The position numbers and the translations under genes are program-made. Below are positions 20,755-31,092 of a DNA stretch of 64,000 bases, one piece after another. Under the pieces are notes generated by a model. It did not search any database, had not been told where the DNA came from, and saw only the letters and a program-made list of their open reading frames with translations. The DNA is from Hansfordia pulvinata (taxonomy: Eukaryota > Ascomycota > Sordariomycetes > Xylariales), in the NCBI GenBank assembly GCA_006538405.1, contig BJKQ01000004.1, positions 2,108,001 to 2,172,000 of the forward strand. The letters run 5' to 3'. Positions within the stretch are counted from its first letter, which is position 1. The number at the start of each line of letters is the position of its first letter.

Positions 20755-23700
20755 ACAGGCACTGGTAGATGCAAGGTTAGCAGAGATGGGTGGGTGCAGG
20801 TGGACGCCCAATGCCGGCACTGGCGCGGTGGAGCTGCCCTCCCAAAAAGTGATTCGTGCTTTGGGCGAGCCCCTGTTGGCCCCGCACGAGTGCATCCGAT
20901 GCCTGGTCGCGACCTATCCCTCCCTTCAGCGCCATCAACCACCGCCAATTGCGCCTGTGTGAGTGCGAGTCTACATGGTAGATACAGGTACGGATACCCG
21001 TACTCGTACCGGTCCGTGGGCCGACGGGACTCTGCCCATTAATTATCCTTTTGCCACCCGAATTGCCGTAAGCTTGTCTTGGCTTTGTTAATTCCTATCA
21101 AAATTGATGAGCCCGCCCTGAAGATTCCGCGGATAGAATGATGGCTGGGGGGTAGGGGGGGGCCGCTCCCCGTTCGTTCCCCGTTCTCCAGCTAGAGGCA
21201 ACCGACAAATGAGCACCAAGCCAGGGCCAGCCATGGGGGGGAAGAGCGACACTCTTCACCATTCCGATCCGTGCCTGTCGGGCTTCGGATGAGCTGGTCC
21301 CATGAGAGCCTGTCTCGGCTAGAGAGGCTGCATACTCGTAGTGCGCAGTCCCCTACGCCAACCCTGACGACATATCTTACGAACGAGCACACGGACCGGA
21401 GCTGGTAGGTCTGGGTCTGGAACTGGCTGTGGTGAACACTGGCAGCAACCTACAGGTACCTTAGTCATTCTGTACGCGTTCGAGTATCAGTACTCCTATG
21501 AAGGATACACTCCGCGCACGCTTCACCTCCTTATGAGGAACCGCGGCCAACAGATACCTAATCAGAAAGTCAGACCCGCGACTGGGTGGATTCGGGGCTT
21601 CGCGGCGTTCGGGCATGGCATGGAAGGAATCTCTATCGTACTGTTATTAGCCTGGAACCGACCTGAACTGTACCACCAACGAGCCAGCGATGGCTGGGTG
21701 CTGTGCGTGGCCGATCGGATCACGGCCTTCCTCGTGAGCCACGTCCTCAACGCCGCCAGCCCGCCGTGAGCCTCGACTCTGGTCCCGTCAGGGGTGGCGG
21801 CTTTCCGCTCTTCCTCTCCGGCGCTATGGAGAAAGGGGCGGCGAAGGGTGTGCGAGCACTCGCAAGGTAGGTAGGTACACCCGTCGAGGAGCCGGAGTAC
21901 GAGTACTCGCAGAGGGCATGGGCGCATCATCTTTTCCTCTCTCCCTACGGCGGGCTCAATGAAGATCACTGTCCAGTGAGAGGCGGTGGAAGCAGACTAC
22001 CCTGGTCGATGGCATCGCGGCTGGTGCGGTGCTAAGGACGAGGCAATCTTAAATCTTCGCCGAGAAGCCTTCATTTCGCCAAGTGTCCCTGGCACGGGCC
22101 ACGGATGCAGAGGCTGCGGGCGCGGCCTGACCCAGCAACACCAACCGGGCCCAGGGACCAAGCCTCGAGGCTGGCTACTCGCCATTTCCAGTAGCAGATG
22201 CGTGTCCCATTCCTGATGGCCAGCCAGCCATCCATTCATTATCCATCCACCCATCCATCCGTTGGGAGCTTACTCGCAGATGTGCGAGTAACCGTACGAG
22301 TCCTCACAGACACGCCGTGAAGCCTTATTACGCGTACTCGTGCTCCGCAAATACGGGTACCTGGCTGCACACAAGCCTTGAGCAATAGGGGGGAAAGGAG
22401 AGTGAGAGAGAGAGGAGGCCGGGCCGGGCGGCTCTCCGGGCGTCGAGATTACGGATACCAGCATCGTGACCTGCACCCACCGCACGACTCGTCCGCAAGT
22501 AAATGGTCAGAGTTGGGGTTGTCGTTACTCGCGGCAGCCGTGCTCCGCTCACAAGCAATCAGTCCCCGCACTCAGCATGCTTTTGCCCCCCTCCCCTAAG
22601 ACGAGAATTTCACAGAACAAGCACTCGTAGTGGCCGGCCCGGCGATGTGGACAAAATCCATGGCCCGTGATGGCGCGAGCGCTGGTGCTGGTGCTCGTAC
22701 GAGTACACGGACGTGGGACAAGACAGGATCCTCGTGACTAGAGGCATTCCGATATTACCGACATGGCATTTCACTCGTAGGCGCATGAGAAGCACCACCC
22801 CAACTGGGCCGCTACGATCCACGGGCAGCGTCCCGTCGAAGAGGACTAAGAAAATATGATTACCATGGAGCGCCGACTACTCGTACTCTCAGGAGCATTC
22901 GTTATTAGGCGGTACCTACTACTTGATAGTGATAAAGCCTATCTATCAAGCGCCCGGGCACAAGGCTAGACCGCTTTAGGCACTTACACTCGGATGAGAC
23001 GAACGAGAACAACGGCGACTATGGCGACGGCACAATGGTACGCCGCGACGCAACGCAACGCTGCGAGACTCTGGAGCCGACTGGCCCGTTGCTGCGTTAC
23101 AGCGCATCGCAAGCAGCGGCAAGGGCTGGCGGATCGCTGTCCTCCTCTAGGGGTTTGGTGCGTTTTCTCTCTTTCTTCACGCGCGCCACAGGAGCCATCT
23201 ATCTCGGTCGAGAGCGTGTGGTAGACCCAGCAATGCCCGTCCAATATCGGTACTCCAGGGGACTGTTCTGGAGGGGTCGTCTGCTTGGAACACGAGTAGA
23301 GGACAGGCTGGCGGTCCGTCCTCATCTCGCTGGCCCGACAGCGGCAACACTGACAGCCACTTGTTCGCGTTGGGGCGCACTGGGAAGACAGCAACGAGTA
23401 CAGCAGGCCCTCGAACTTTTTTTTTCTGGCAGGGTGGTACACAGGGCCATTTGCGGATAAGGGGTGTGAGTGGGGCGGCAGCGGGGCGTCCATTCGAAGG
23501 TGCATAAGGGAAGGTACGTACCCTGTCTGGGACGTCTCGGCATGGGCCATGGCTCAGGTTGCCAGAGGATCCCAGCCAATCCCGGCACGCTCCTGGCTGG
23601 CTCCTGGTGGCAGGAGAGATTGATGCGAGGGTGGGTGGGCGTGACAGGCAGGTACGGGCGGGGGTACGGGGCAAGTCCACGGCACAGGCGGGCCCCGGTC

Positions 23701-24204
23701 TCGTACCCGCGTCGCGCCTTGGGAGAGCGCGGTAGGTATCTGCTCGCCCTGGGGCGCCGGCGGCCACGCTGGGCTGGTACCCGCACCCGTCCCGTACCTG
23801 CTCCGTACTATTCGACGCGACTGCCTCCAAGACCACACCTCACAGGAAAGCCGCCGGGCAAGGGGCGCAACGGGAGGTCACGTCCAGTCCCGGCACGCAG
23901 AGACCAGCTCGCACCAGCCAGCCCAGCCCAGACCAGGCCAGTCGCAGTCCCCGTCGCTCCTCCCTCCTGTCGCCAGAACAATAAATAAGTACCCGCGGCA
24001 GCTGCGACCTCTGCCCTGGCTTTTCCTCCTCCTCCTCATTGTTGTGCTCGACACGTCGTCTCTCAATCCCCTTCTCCCTCCTCCCGAGAAGATCGCCCGT
24101 CTGATACCTGATACCCTTTTTGTTTTAATACTCTTTTTGTGATACCCACCCCTAAAATATCTTGATACCCCCTTCTCTTTCTCTTCAACCACACAACCTC
24201 CACA

Positions 24205-25983
24205 ATGTCTGAGGAACAGAAGCCCGTCGTCGCCCCTGAGGCCGCCGTTGCCCCGGTTGTCGCCGAGACGCCTGCCGAGACCAAGCCTGTCGAGGCCCCC
24301 GCCGCCGAGGAGACTCCCGCCGCCGAGCCCGCCGCCGCCGCCACCGAGACTCCCGCCGCTGAGACGACTGAGGCTCCCGCCGCCACGGAGGCCGCTGCCA
24401 CCGAGGAGGCCAAGAAGGAGGAGGTCACCCCCATTGAGGCCGGCAACCTGGAGCACAAGGGTGCCCCCGCCAGCTTCCCCAAGTAAGACGACCACGACGG
24501 ACCCACGGATGCTTGCAGCAGCACGACTAACATCCGCCACCAGGAACATGATGTACTCCAAGAACCACTTCTGGTTCGGCTCCGAGGCTCTCACCACTGA
24601 GAAGCTGTCTACCTACCTGAAGAACGAGAAGGCCACCGATGTTGCCCACCACGTCGCCGCCTGGGCCACCGAGACTGGCAAGGGTCTCTTCTTCTACGGC
24701 AAGGAGTCCGACAAGTCCTCGCCTGCCGGTGTCATCCAGCTGGTAAGCAACGCAGCCTATATCACTTTTGAGCGACACTAACACCATAATAGTCCGAGGC
24801 CTCCGAGCCCACCACTGAGGGTGCCAACAAGTTCTCTTTCTCCTCCAAGGGCCAGAAGCACGCGTTCAAGGCTCCCACCCAGGCCGACCGTGACAACTGG
24901 GTTGCCCAGCTGAAGCTCAAGATCGCCGAGGCCAAGGAGGTCGCCGCCACCGTCACTGAGACTGAGACCTACAAGAAGACCCTCGAGACCCTGAAGCCCG
25001 CTCCCGCCGCCAAGAAGGAGGAGAAGACCGAGGCTGTTAAGGAGGAGCCCGCCGCCGAGGAGGCCGCCAAGGAGGAGTCTGACAAGGAGGAGGAGGCCAA
25101 GGAGGAGAAGAAGGAGGAGCCCAAGCGCCGCTCTGCTAGCCGCAAGCGCACTTCCATCTTCGGCAACCTGCTCGGCAAGAAGGACGAGCCCAAGAAGGAG
25201 ACCCCCGAGGACAAGGCTGAGGACAAGCCCACTGAGACCACTGGTGTCGCCGCCGCTGAGGTTCCCGTCGAGTCTACTCCTGCCACTGAGCCTGTTGTCG
25301 AGGCCCCCGCTGTCGAGACTCCTGCCGCCGAGGCCACCGAGGAGGCCAAGGAGGAGAAGAAGGAGGAGGCCAGGCCTGCTCCCTCCAAGCGTGCCAGCAT
25401 CTTCAGCTCCCTGTCTTTCGGCAAGAAGAAGGCCGAGCCTGAGGTCGCCCCCGCTACCCCTGCTAAGGACGCTCCCGCCGCCGACGCCGAGCCTGTTGCT
25501 GAGTCTGCTCCCGTCATCCCCGCTGTTGAGACCACCGAGCCCCTCTCCACGGACGTCTCCTCTCCTGCCGCCGAGGCCACCGAGGAGTCTAAGGAGGAGG
25601 CCAAGAAGGAGGAGGCCAAGAAGGATGTCAAGAGCGAGAAGCGCAAGTCTTCTCTGCCCTTCGCCTTCGGCAAGAAGGAGAAGAAGGAGGAGAAGGCTGC
25701 CACCTCTGACGAGGAGGCCGAGAAGCCCAAGTCTCCCCCCTTCTTCTCCAAGCTCCGCCAGACCGTCAAGGGCAAGGGCAAGGCCGAGAAGCCCGCCGAG
25801 AAGGCTGAGGACAAGCCCGCTGAGGTCGAGCCCGTCGCCGAGGAGGCCAAGGCTGACGAGACCAAGGCCGAGGAGACTCCCGCTGCCACTGAGGAGGCTG
25901 CTGCCCCCGTCGTCGCCCCCGCCGCTGAGGAGCCCGCCGCTGAGAAGCCCGCCGCCCCTGCCCCTGTCACTGCTGCCGCTTAG
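24205..25983 (+). CDS. PH-domain protein of the Meu6 type with an acidic/basic low-complexity tail
   Basis: Three exons, 24205-24482, 24544-24742 and 24793-25983, give 555 residues. Both introns are short (61 and 50 bp), with GTAAGA/GTAAGC donors, CTAAC branches and CAG/TAG acceptors. The first 75 residues are an Ala/Pro/Glu-rich lead. Residues about 76-205 (EEVTPIEAGNLEHKG ... KFSFSSKGQKHAF ... ADRDNWVAQLK) fit a pleckstrin-homology fold with its final Trp-containing helix. The family match, Meu6-like (S. pombe meiotic up-regulated 6, Pfam PH_6 type), is from memory. The remaining 350 residues are Glu, Lys, Ala and Pro, broken by short hydrophobic-basic islands (SIFGNLLGKK, SIFSSLSFGKKK, SSLPFAFGKKEKK). 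Codons are strongly biased to GCC, GAG and AAG, which suggests high expression. A role in signalling or at membranes is likely, but the substrate is unknown. Confidence 0.85.
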
Positions 25984-28900
25984 ATATCTGGGCTGGAGTC
26001 ATCGGCAAGGTCTCGCCTCAAAGCCTTCCGCACTCGAAACGCCTGGCGCTCATGACATGGCCAAACTGGTGTTGGCAACATTGACGATGTTTTTCACAAG
26101 AGTTGAACCGACTCTTTTGGGTTTGGTCGGGCACGGATCTGCATTTCAAGATACCCATTCGAGATTGGTTCTGAACTGATACCCCTGCCTTTTCCCTCGT
26201 CGACGATCCACCTCTGCGGAGGAATGGAGTAGAGCGATGCATGGGCAAGGTGGTACCTTTGTCCCTCCTTACGTCTGCCTTTGCATCCCTCGTCGTCTTT
26301 ACGATGGCTTAAGAACTGTCTTGATTTTCATTTTTCATTTTACTCTGCTGATACCCAGTATACCCCGAAAGAACAGTCATTTTGAAGTTGGGAGCATCAG
26401 AAAACAAGCGGAAATCACAAAAAAACCAGTGGAGGAAGCGAAGAAAGCGTTTGGAACGCGACACGCGCATCATGTCCAGTTAGGAAATTTGCGACCCAGC
26501 ATCAAGTCGAGCGTTGTTTGGGCCGTCACCTAGGGCGGTCCTTCAATCTGACTCGAGCAATCACTTAATAGCTAATAGACACCGAAGCAATCGTCATTGC
26601 CACTCCAACTCCTTATGCCTCGTGAACAACAGTCTCCTCTCCTTGATTAAGCTTCCTACTGTTTTACACCATTCTTCGCCCGCACCATGCTCCACATTTC
26701 CATGACCATATCAAGTCCTTGTCTGATATGTACTTGTGCTGTGGACATAGTGCTCTCGGCCCACAATCCACCCAAGTACGAAAGCTCCGGTCCGTTTTTC
26801 TCTGCCGCGGTGCTTGGGAGTGCGTCAGACAGAAGGGAATAAGAAACTCAGGTCATGTATTCGGCAAGAGGATCGGAGTTGCACCGACTCAGTCATGTAG
26901 GTTCAATTCTCGTGCACCTGACTCATCTGGCCTCGCTATATGCGCGTATATTGTCCACCCTCCTCAGCGAAGCTCTCGCCATTGGCACCTTGGGACTTGG
27001 GACCCTTCGCCTCTCCCTTGATCCGCTCCGTCGGAGTATCCAGCTATCGCTGCCGTCGCTACCTGTAAGAAAGTACCGTCGTCCGCGTTTCCACCTCGGC
27101 CTGTGAAGTGCGCAGTCCGACGATGCTTGCCCGGCAGTGGTCAGCCGCCAGCGCGGCCCCTGAGGGCCGATCAAGAAAGCCCGCACAGGACAAGGACTGG
27201 CCGAAACGATGGACCGCTTGCATGTTCGTCGCTTCCCTCTGGATGTCTCGGCTTTCCCGGCGCTCTAGGACTGCATGGCGGCGCGAGGTGTTGACTGCTC
27301 GCGGCACGGGGTCTTCGGCAGTCTGGGCTCACCCGGGCACCAGCGCTGCGCGTCATCTCGCGGTGTGGGCGACCTTGGTATGTCGTTGCCTTCCCCCCCT
27401 CCCCCCCCCCCCCCTACTTCCTACCCCTTTACGGCCATCACAGGTATACATAATGCTGTACAATGGGCTGGTGGCCGCAGATTCCTCGCAAGCTGCTCCT
27501 CGGCCACGCTGGGCTGCTGTGCTGGGGGGTGGGTTTCCCTAAGTGTCTGCGGGAGTTGCAACGCGGGATCACCAGGGCATCTTATCTCCTGCTGAGCAGA
27601 CTGCCGACAAACTACCAGCAGAGCGCCCCTGAGCGGAACTGAGACCCCCCCTCACCCCCAAACCACCACCACGAACCTTATGAAGCTTTCGACGATGGCG
27701 ATGAGGGTTCGGCAAATGCTCCTCACCCGCCTGAGATGGAGTCCAGGAATGAATTCGACCAGTAGATCGGGTGTTTTGTGGTGTGGCGAGGGGGCGTTGC
27801 CGGTCCTCGTGCTGTGCCTACTGGTGCTGTACCTTGGAACCCGTTTGCGTGCGATGCGGTGACGCATTCGTTCCTGCTACCCAGGCAAGCGAGTGCGTGC
27901 GCAAGAGTCTATCGTTGCCTTTGAGGACCTTTCGCCGCGCGGGCGGACTCCTCGCGAGACGGGGATCCGCGTGTGCTTGTGTCATGGGACAATCACGTAA
28001 GACTACCCTAAACAACTTGCTGCAGCGGCACCAGCGTTGGAAGCTCTTCAGATCAAAGGACACAAGGGAGCACTTTCAGCAGTTTTTGGAGTTACTCATG
28101 TGAAAGCGCAAGCCACGGCCGCCATCATTAACACGCGGTCACCGGCGCTTCCCAGCGCTCGCAGGCGCCAGCTATGGCTTTTCCCTTCCCCTCCTCGCTG
28201 GCACTGATATTCGCGCGTTTCCTTTCACAGTCGCATGCCACCACCACCACCACCGCCACCTCAACGGACAACGGGGCTCGCCTATATCCTTTAGACGGGG
28301 CGGTTTTCTTTCTTTACTCGCTTACACGAGGGAGGGTGGGGGGTGGGGGCGCGTTCGCAAGGCTCTTTGTGACTCTAGGCACTAATCTGTGACCGACTTG
28401 CTGACTGACTGACTACCAGATATCTTTTCTCAGAATCTGCGCCGGTCTTCGTCTGCTCCTCGCGCCCACTTCCCAAACTCCCAGCATAAGCTGCTAGTTA
28501 TAGGGGGGGGGGGGTTGGTCGGTCGCCTGCGCCACTCACGCACGCGCGCGAGAGAGAGAGATGCAAAGCCCCGCCGCCTCCCGGTTGGTCCCTGCTGAGC
28601 CGCGCGAGAGCAGCGGACCTCGGGGAAGAAAAAGGGGCCTCTCGTTCGGCGCGGGACCGCATAAAGCGTCGTGGAGAAAGGGGATGGTGGAGGGGTGGGT
28701 GATTGTGGGGGGGGGGAGATTTCTTTGGGAGGAACTTCTCCTCGGTTGTGCCATGTCTGAATTGAGTTGGTAGGTCGGCGAGATGGGGTCAAGTGAGTGA
28801 TTGCCGACTATGTCGAAGAGGCGACGAGAGGTCACGATGTGATGCGACTGCTGGGCGGAACGGGGGGCAGCCTGGCAAAAACGAATGAAGAGCAGGCAGT

Positions 28901-30025
28901 CAGGCATCGGCCCGGTGGTGCATGCGTGCCTGCGTGCTCTCTCCCTCCCTCGTACATGCATGAATGGCTGCATCTGCGGCGACTTCCTGCCCAGCCGCAT
29001 GTATGGCCCATGTAGACACACGACGACGAGACGAGCAAGGAAGAGCTAAGCTTCTCCGGGTCATGCAGACCGTTCCGAGCCGTCCGCGCTTCGAAGCCGT
29101 CTCCGTTCTGCTCAATGCCTCCCTGGCACTCTGTGAGGCAAATCAACTAACGAGACTTGTTGGTTGCCACGTGAGTGAAGCCTGGAAGGCCGAGTGCTTG
29201 GGCATTGGCAGTAGGGCAAAGCCGAGTCGAGTTGGATGCCTCCCCTTCAGCGGAAGGATTGTCTCAAGGGGAAGAGTCACGCACAAAGGCTCGAGGTTGA
29301 GTCCCAAGTTGAATCACATGCTTCCGGTAGGTGCTGCTGGGCCACGAACCCCTCCGTGAGCCGCGTATGGCGCGCGTGCGTATGCACGCAGGGCCGGCTC
29401 GCGACGCCCGCAACCGGGTCCGGGCTGGGGTCTTGGGCCGGGGCTAGGTCCATCTCCTCATGACTGTGGCGCGATGCCACTCAAGTACCATCGCGTAGAG
29501 CTTTGGCATCGTGGGGCTGTTCTCTTCACAGGCCGCGGCGACAGGGCCGGGTTTCAGGACATGCAGCCACGGAGTGGACTCTTCGTGTTACTCGTACGCT
29601 GGCTCTCGGTGTAGCTTTGGGCCGAACTGGCTTGTCGCCTTTCGCGTTGGGGAGGCACATTATCTCATTAGCTGCTCTATCTAGTCCGCATGCTGTCGCC
29701 AGTAGTGCACATTCCGACGGAGTCACGCCGAGTCCGCCAACGCCGCTCCGTGAAATGCCGAGTCTCGTCTGGGAAAGAGAAGAAGAAAGTTTGATGGGAG
29801 ATAAAAAAGCAAAACAACCCCGCCTTCCGTAAAGGTGTGGAGCGGGGGCGAAGAAAAAAGTCTATAAGGTAGGTACCGCGTGACAAGTCGGGAAAAGGTC
29901 GTGACGTGCAAATACTGAAATAGTCTATGGGGTATGTTCTTATGTTGTGTATATGTCGAACAACAGTGTCGCTGGGCGCTGGGCGTGCTGTGTTGTTCGT
30001 CGAGACGGGCGTCGGGCAAATGCAC
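25984..30025. other. Intergenic region between the PH-domain gene and APRT (convergent 3' ends)
   Basis: No gene recognised in about 4 kb. The 3' untranslated regions of both flanking genes must lie at its ends. Simple tracts include C14 at 27401-27414, a G12 run at 28503-28514 and a GA run at 28550-28560. Only one dispersed TACTCGTA word is present (29589-29596). Short frames around 27100-27900 and 28550-29150 show no recognisable motif or joinable exons. Confidence 0.6.
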
Positions 30026-31092
30026 CTAGTCTCTCTCAGTGTGCAAGACGAGAATAGGCTCGTCGCCATTGTTTCTCAGCTTCTTCTGGCCAACCTTGCC
30101 GACGACAATCTGGCCGTCGGCATCGCGCTTGAGCTCTCCCTTCTCGTCGCTCTCGGGGAGCTCGATCTCTATCATGAACAAGAATCCGAGGAGATGCCCG
30201 CGCACAGCCTTGACAAGTTCAGACGCAGCGGTGGCCGTTCCTCCTGCATGAAGTCAGCCGACATAGCTCAAACACGTTTTTTTTTTCTTTTGCTGCGCTT
30301 CTTTGGGCTCTGGCGGGTAATGCGCGTTTTCTTGGTGGGGCAGGATCCTGGCACCCCCAGCTGAGGCTGGCGGGCGGGGACCCAGCAGGCAAGCAGAATT
30401 GGCCAACCTAGACGGAGCGCCCAGGAACTCGAGAATGGCAGTAGAGGAGGAACGGAGAGCTCTTCTTCTCATAAAGGGCGCTTTGAGAAGAAAGTGGTCG
30501 CAGCGTGGGAAAGTGATCGGGGTGGGCACGTACCAGTGGCAATGATATCATCCACAATGAGAACCTTCTGGCCCTCCTGGATGCTATCTTTCTGCATTTG
30601 AATCTTATCCTTGCCGTACTCCTTGTCGTAGATGGCCGTGACAATGTTATCCTCGGAGCCGGGCAGCTTGCCGGGCTTGCGGGCCGGGACAAAGGAAGCG
30701 CCAAGGCGGAGGGCGAGAGGCGGGCCGATCAGGAAGCCACGGGCCTCGAGGCCGAGAATAACATCCGGCTTGTCGTTGGGGAACTGCTTCTGGACCTCAT
30801 ACTCGAGCCAGTCGAGCAGAGCCGTGAAGGTGACGGGGTCGCGGAAGATGGGCAGGATGTCGACAAAGTTGACGGGGGGATGGGGCCAGTCCTGGTGGAA
30901 CTGCAGGGCCGAGGTGACGCGCTTCTTGGCCTGCTCGATGTCAAAGGCGGCGCCCTCTACCGGACGGGCGAGTTCGGCGGCACCGGCGGCGGCGGCGGGG
31001 GGCTGTCGTCGCGAGGCATTGTCTATGGAGGCGGGCGCTGTCTGAGAAGGACTCGTGTCGACAGCGTGGGTGGGAGTGGCTTGGCTGCTCAT
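30026..31092 (-). CDS. APT1: Adenine phosphoribosyltransferase
   Basis: Purine salvage enzyme converting adenine and PRPP to AMP and pyrophosphate in the cytosol. Two exons, 30534-31092 and 30026-30243, encode 258 residues. The signature PRPP loop VLIVDDIIATGGTA (residues about 177-190) is split by the intron inside the first Gly codon after ATG. Other family marks are NFVDILPIFRDP, VILGLEARGFLIGPPLALRL and FVPARKPGKLPG. The intron is 290 bp, long for this locus, with donor GTACGT, branch-type GGCTGAC and acceptor GCAG. The first 45 residues (Ser/Thr/Ala-rich) extend beyond the short yeast enzyme, and there is no internal Met to serve as an alternative start. A charged C-terminal extension (ESDEKGELKRDADGQ) is also present. 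Confidence 0.95.

Larger units (their letters stand above)
12001..24204. other. Gene-free stretch of about 12 kb, dense in the TACTCGTA/TACGAGTA word
   Basis: No frame resembles a known protein and no set of exons with proper splice signals could be joined, although chance frames of 170-235 codons occur on both strands. Between 14.9 and 22.9 kb the words TACTCGTA/TACGAGTA occur about every 400 bp. Other content: a (GGAGA) run at 16265-16290, G16 at 17791-17806, C15 at 18460-18474, (GA) at 18271-18286, (CT) at 18945-18963 and 19611-19627, and a TATAAATA word at 17238-17245. No long terminal repeats, inverted termini, transposase or reverse-transcriptase motifs were seen. The last 200 bp (24000-24204) are pyrimidine-rich and form the leader of the next gene. 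Long non-coding RNA genes cannot be excluded. Confidence 0.55.

Noticed and set aside
23177..23836. 219-codon minus-strand frame in the gene-free stretch
   Set aside because: Pro/Arg/Ala-rich chance frame with no motif; several other frames over the same bases are also open.
24969..25970. 333-codon open frame antisense to the PH-domain gene (Ala/Ser/Gly-rich)
   Set aside because: It mirrors the GCC/GAG/AAG codon bias of the sense gene, lacks domain features, and its composition is just the complement of the sense repeats.
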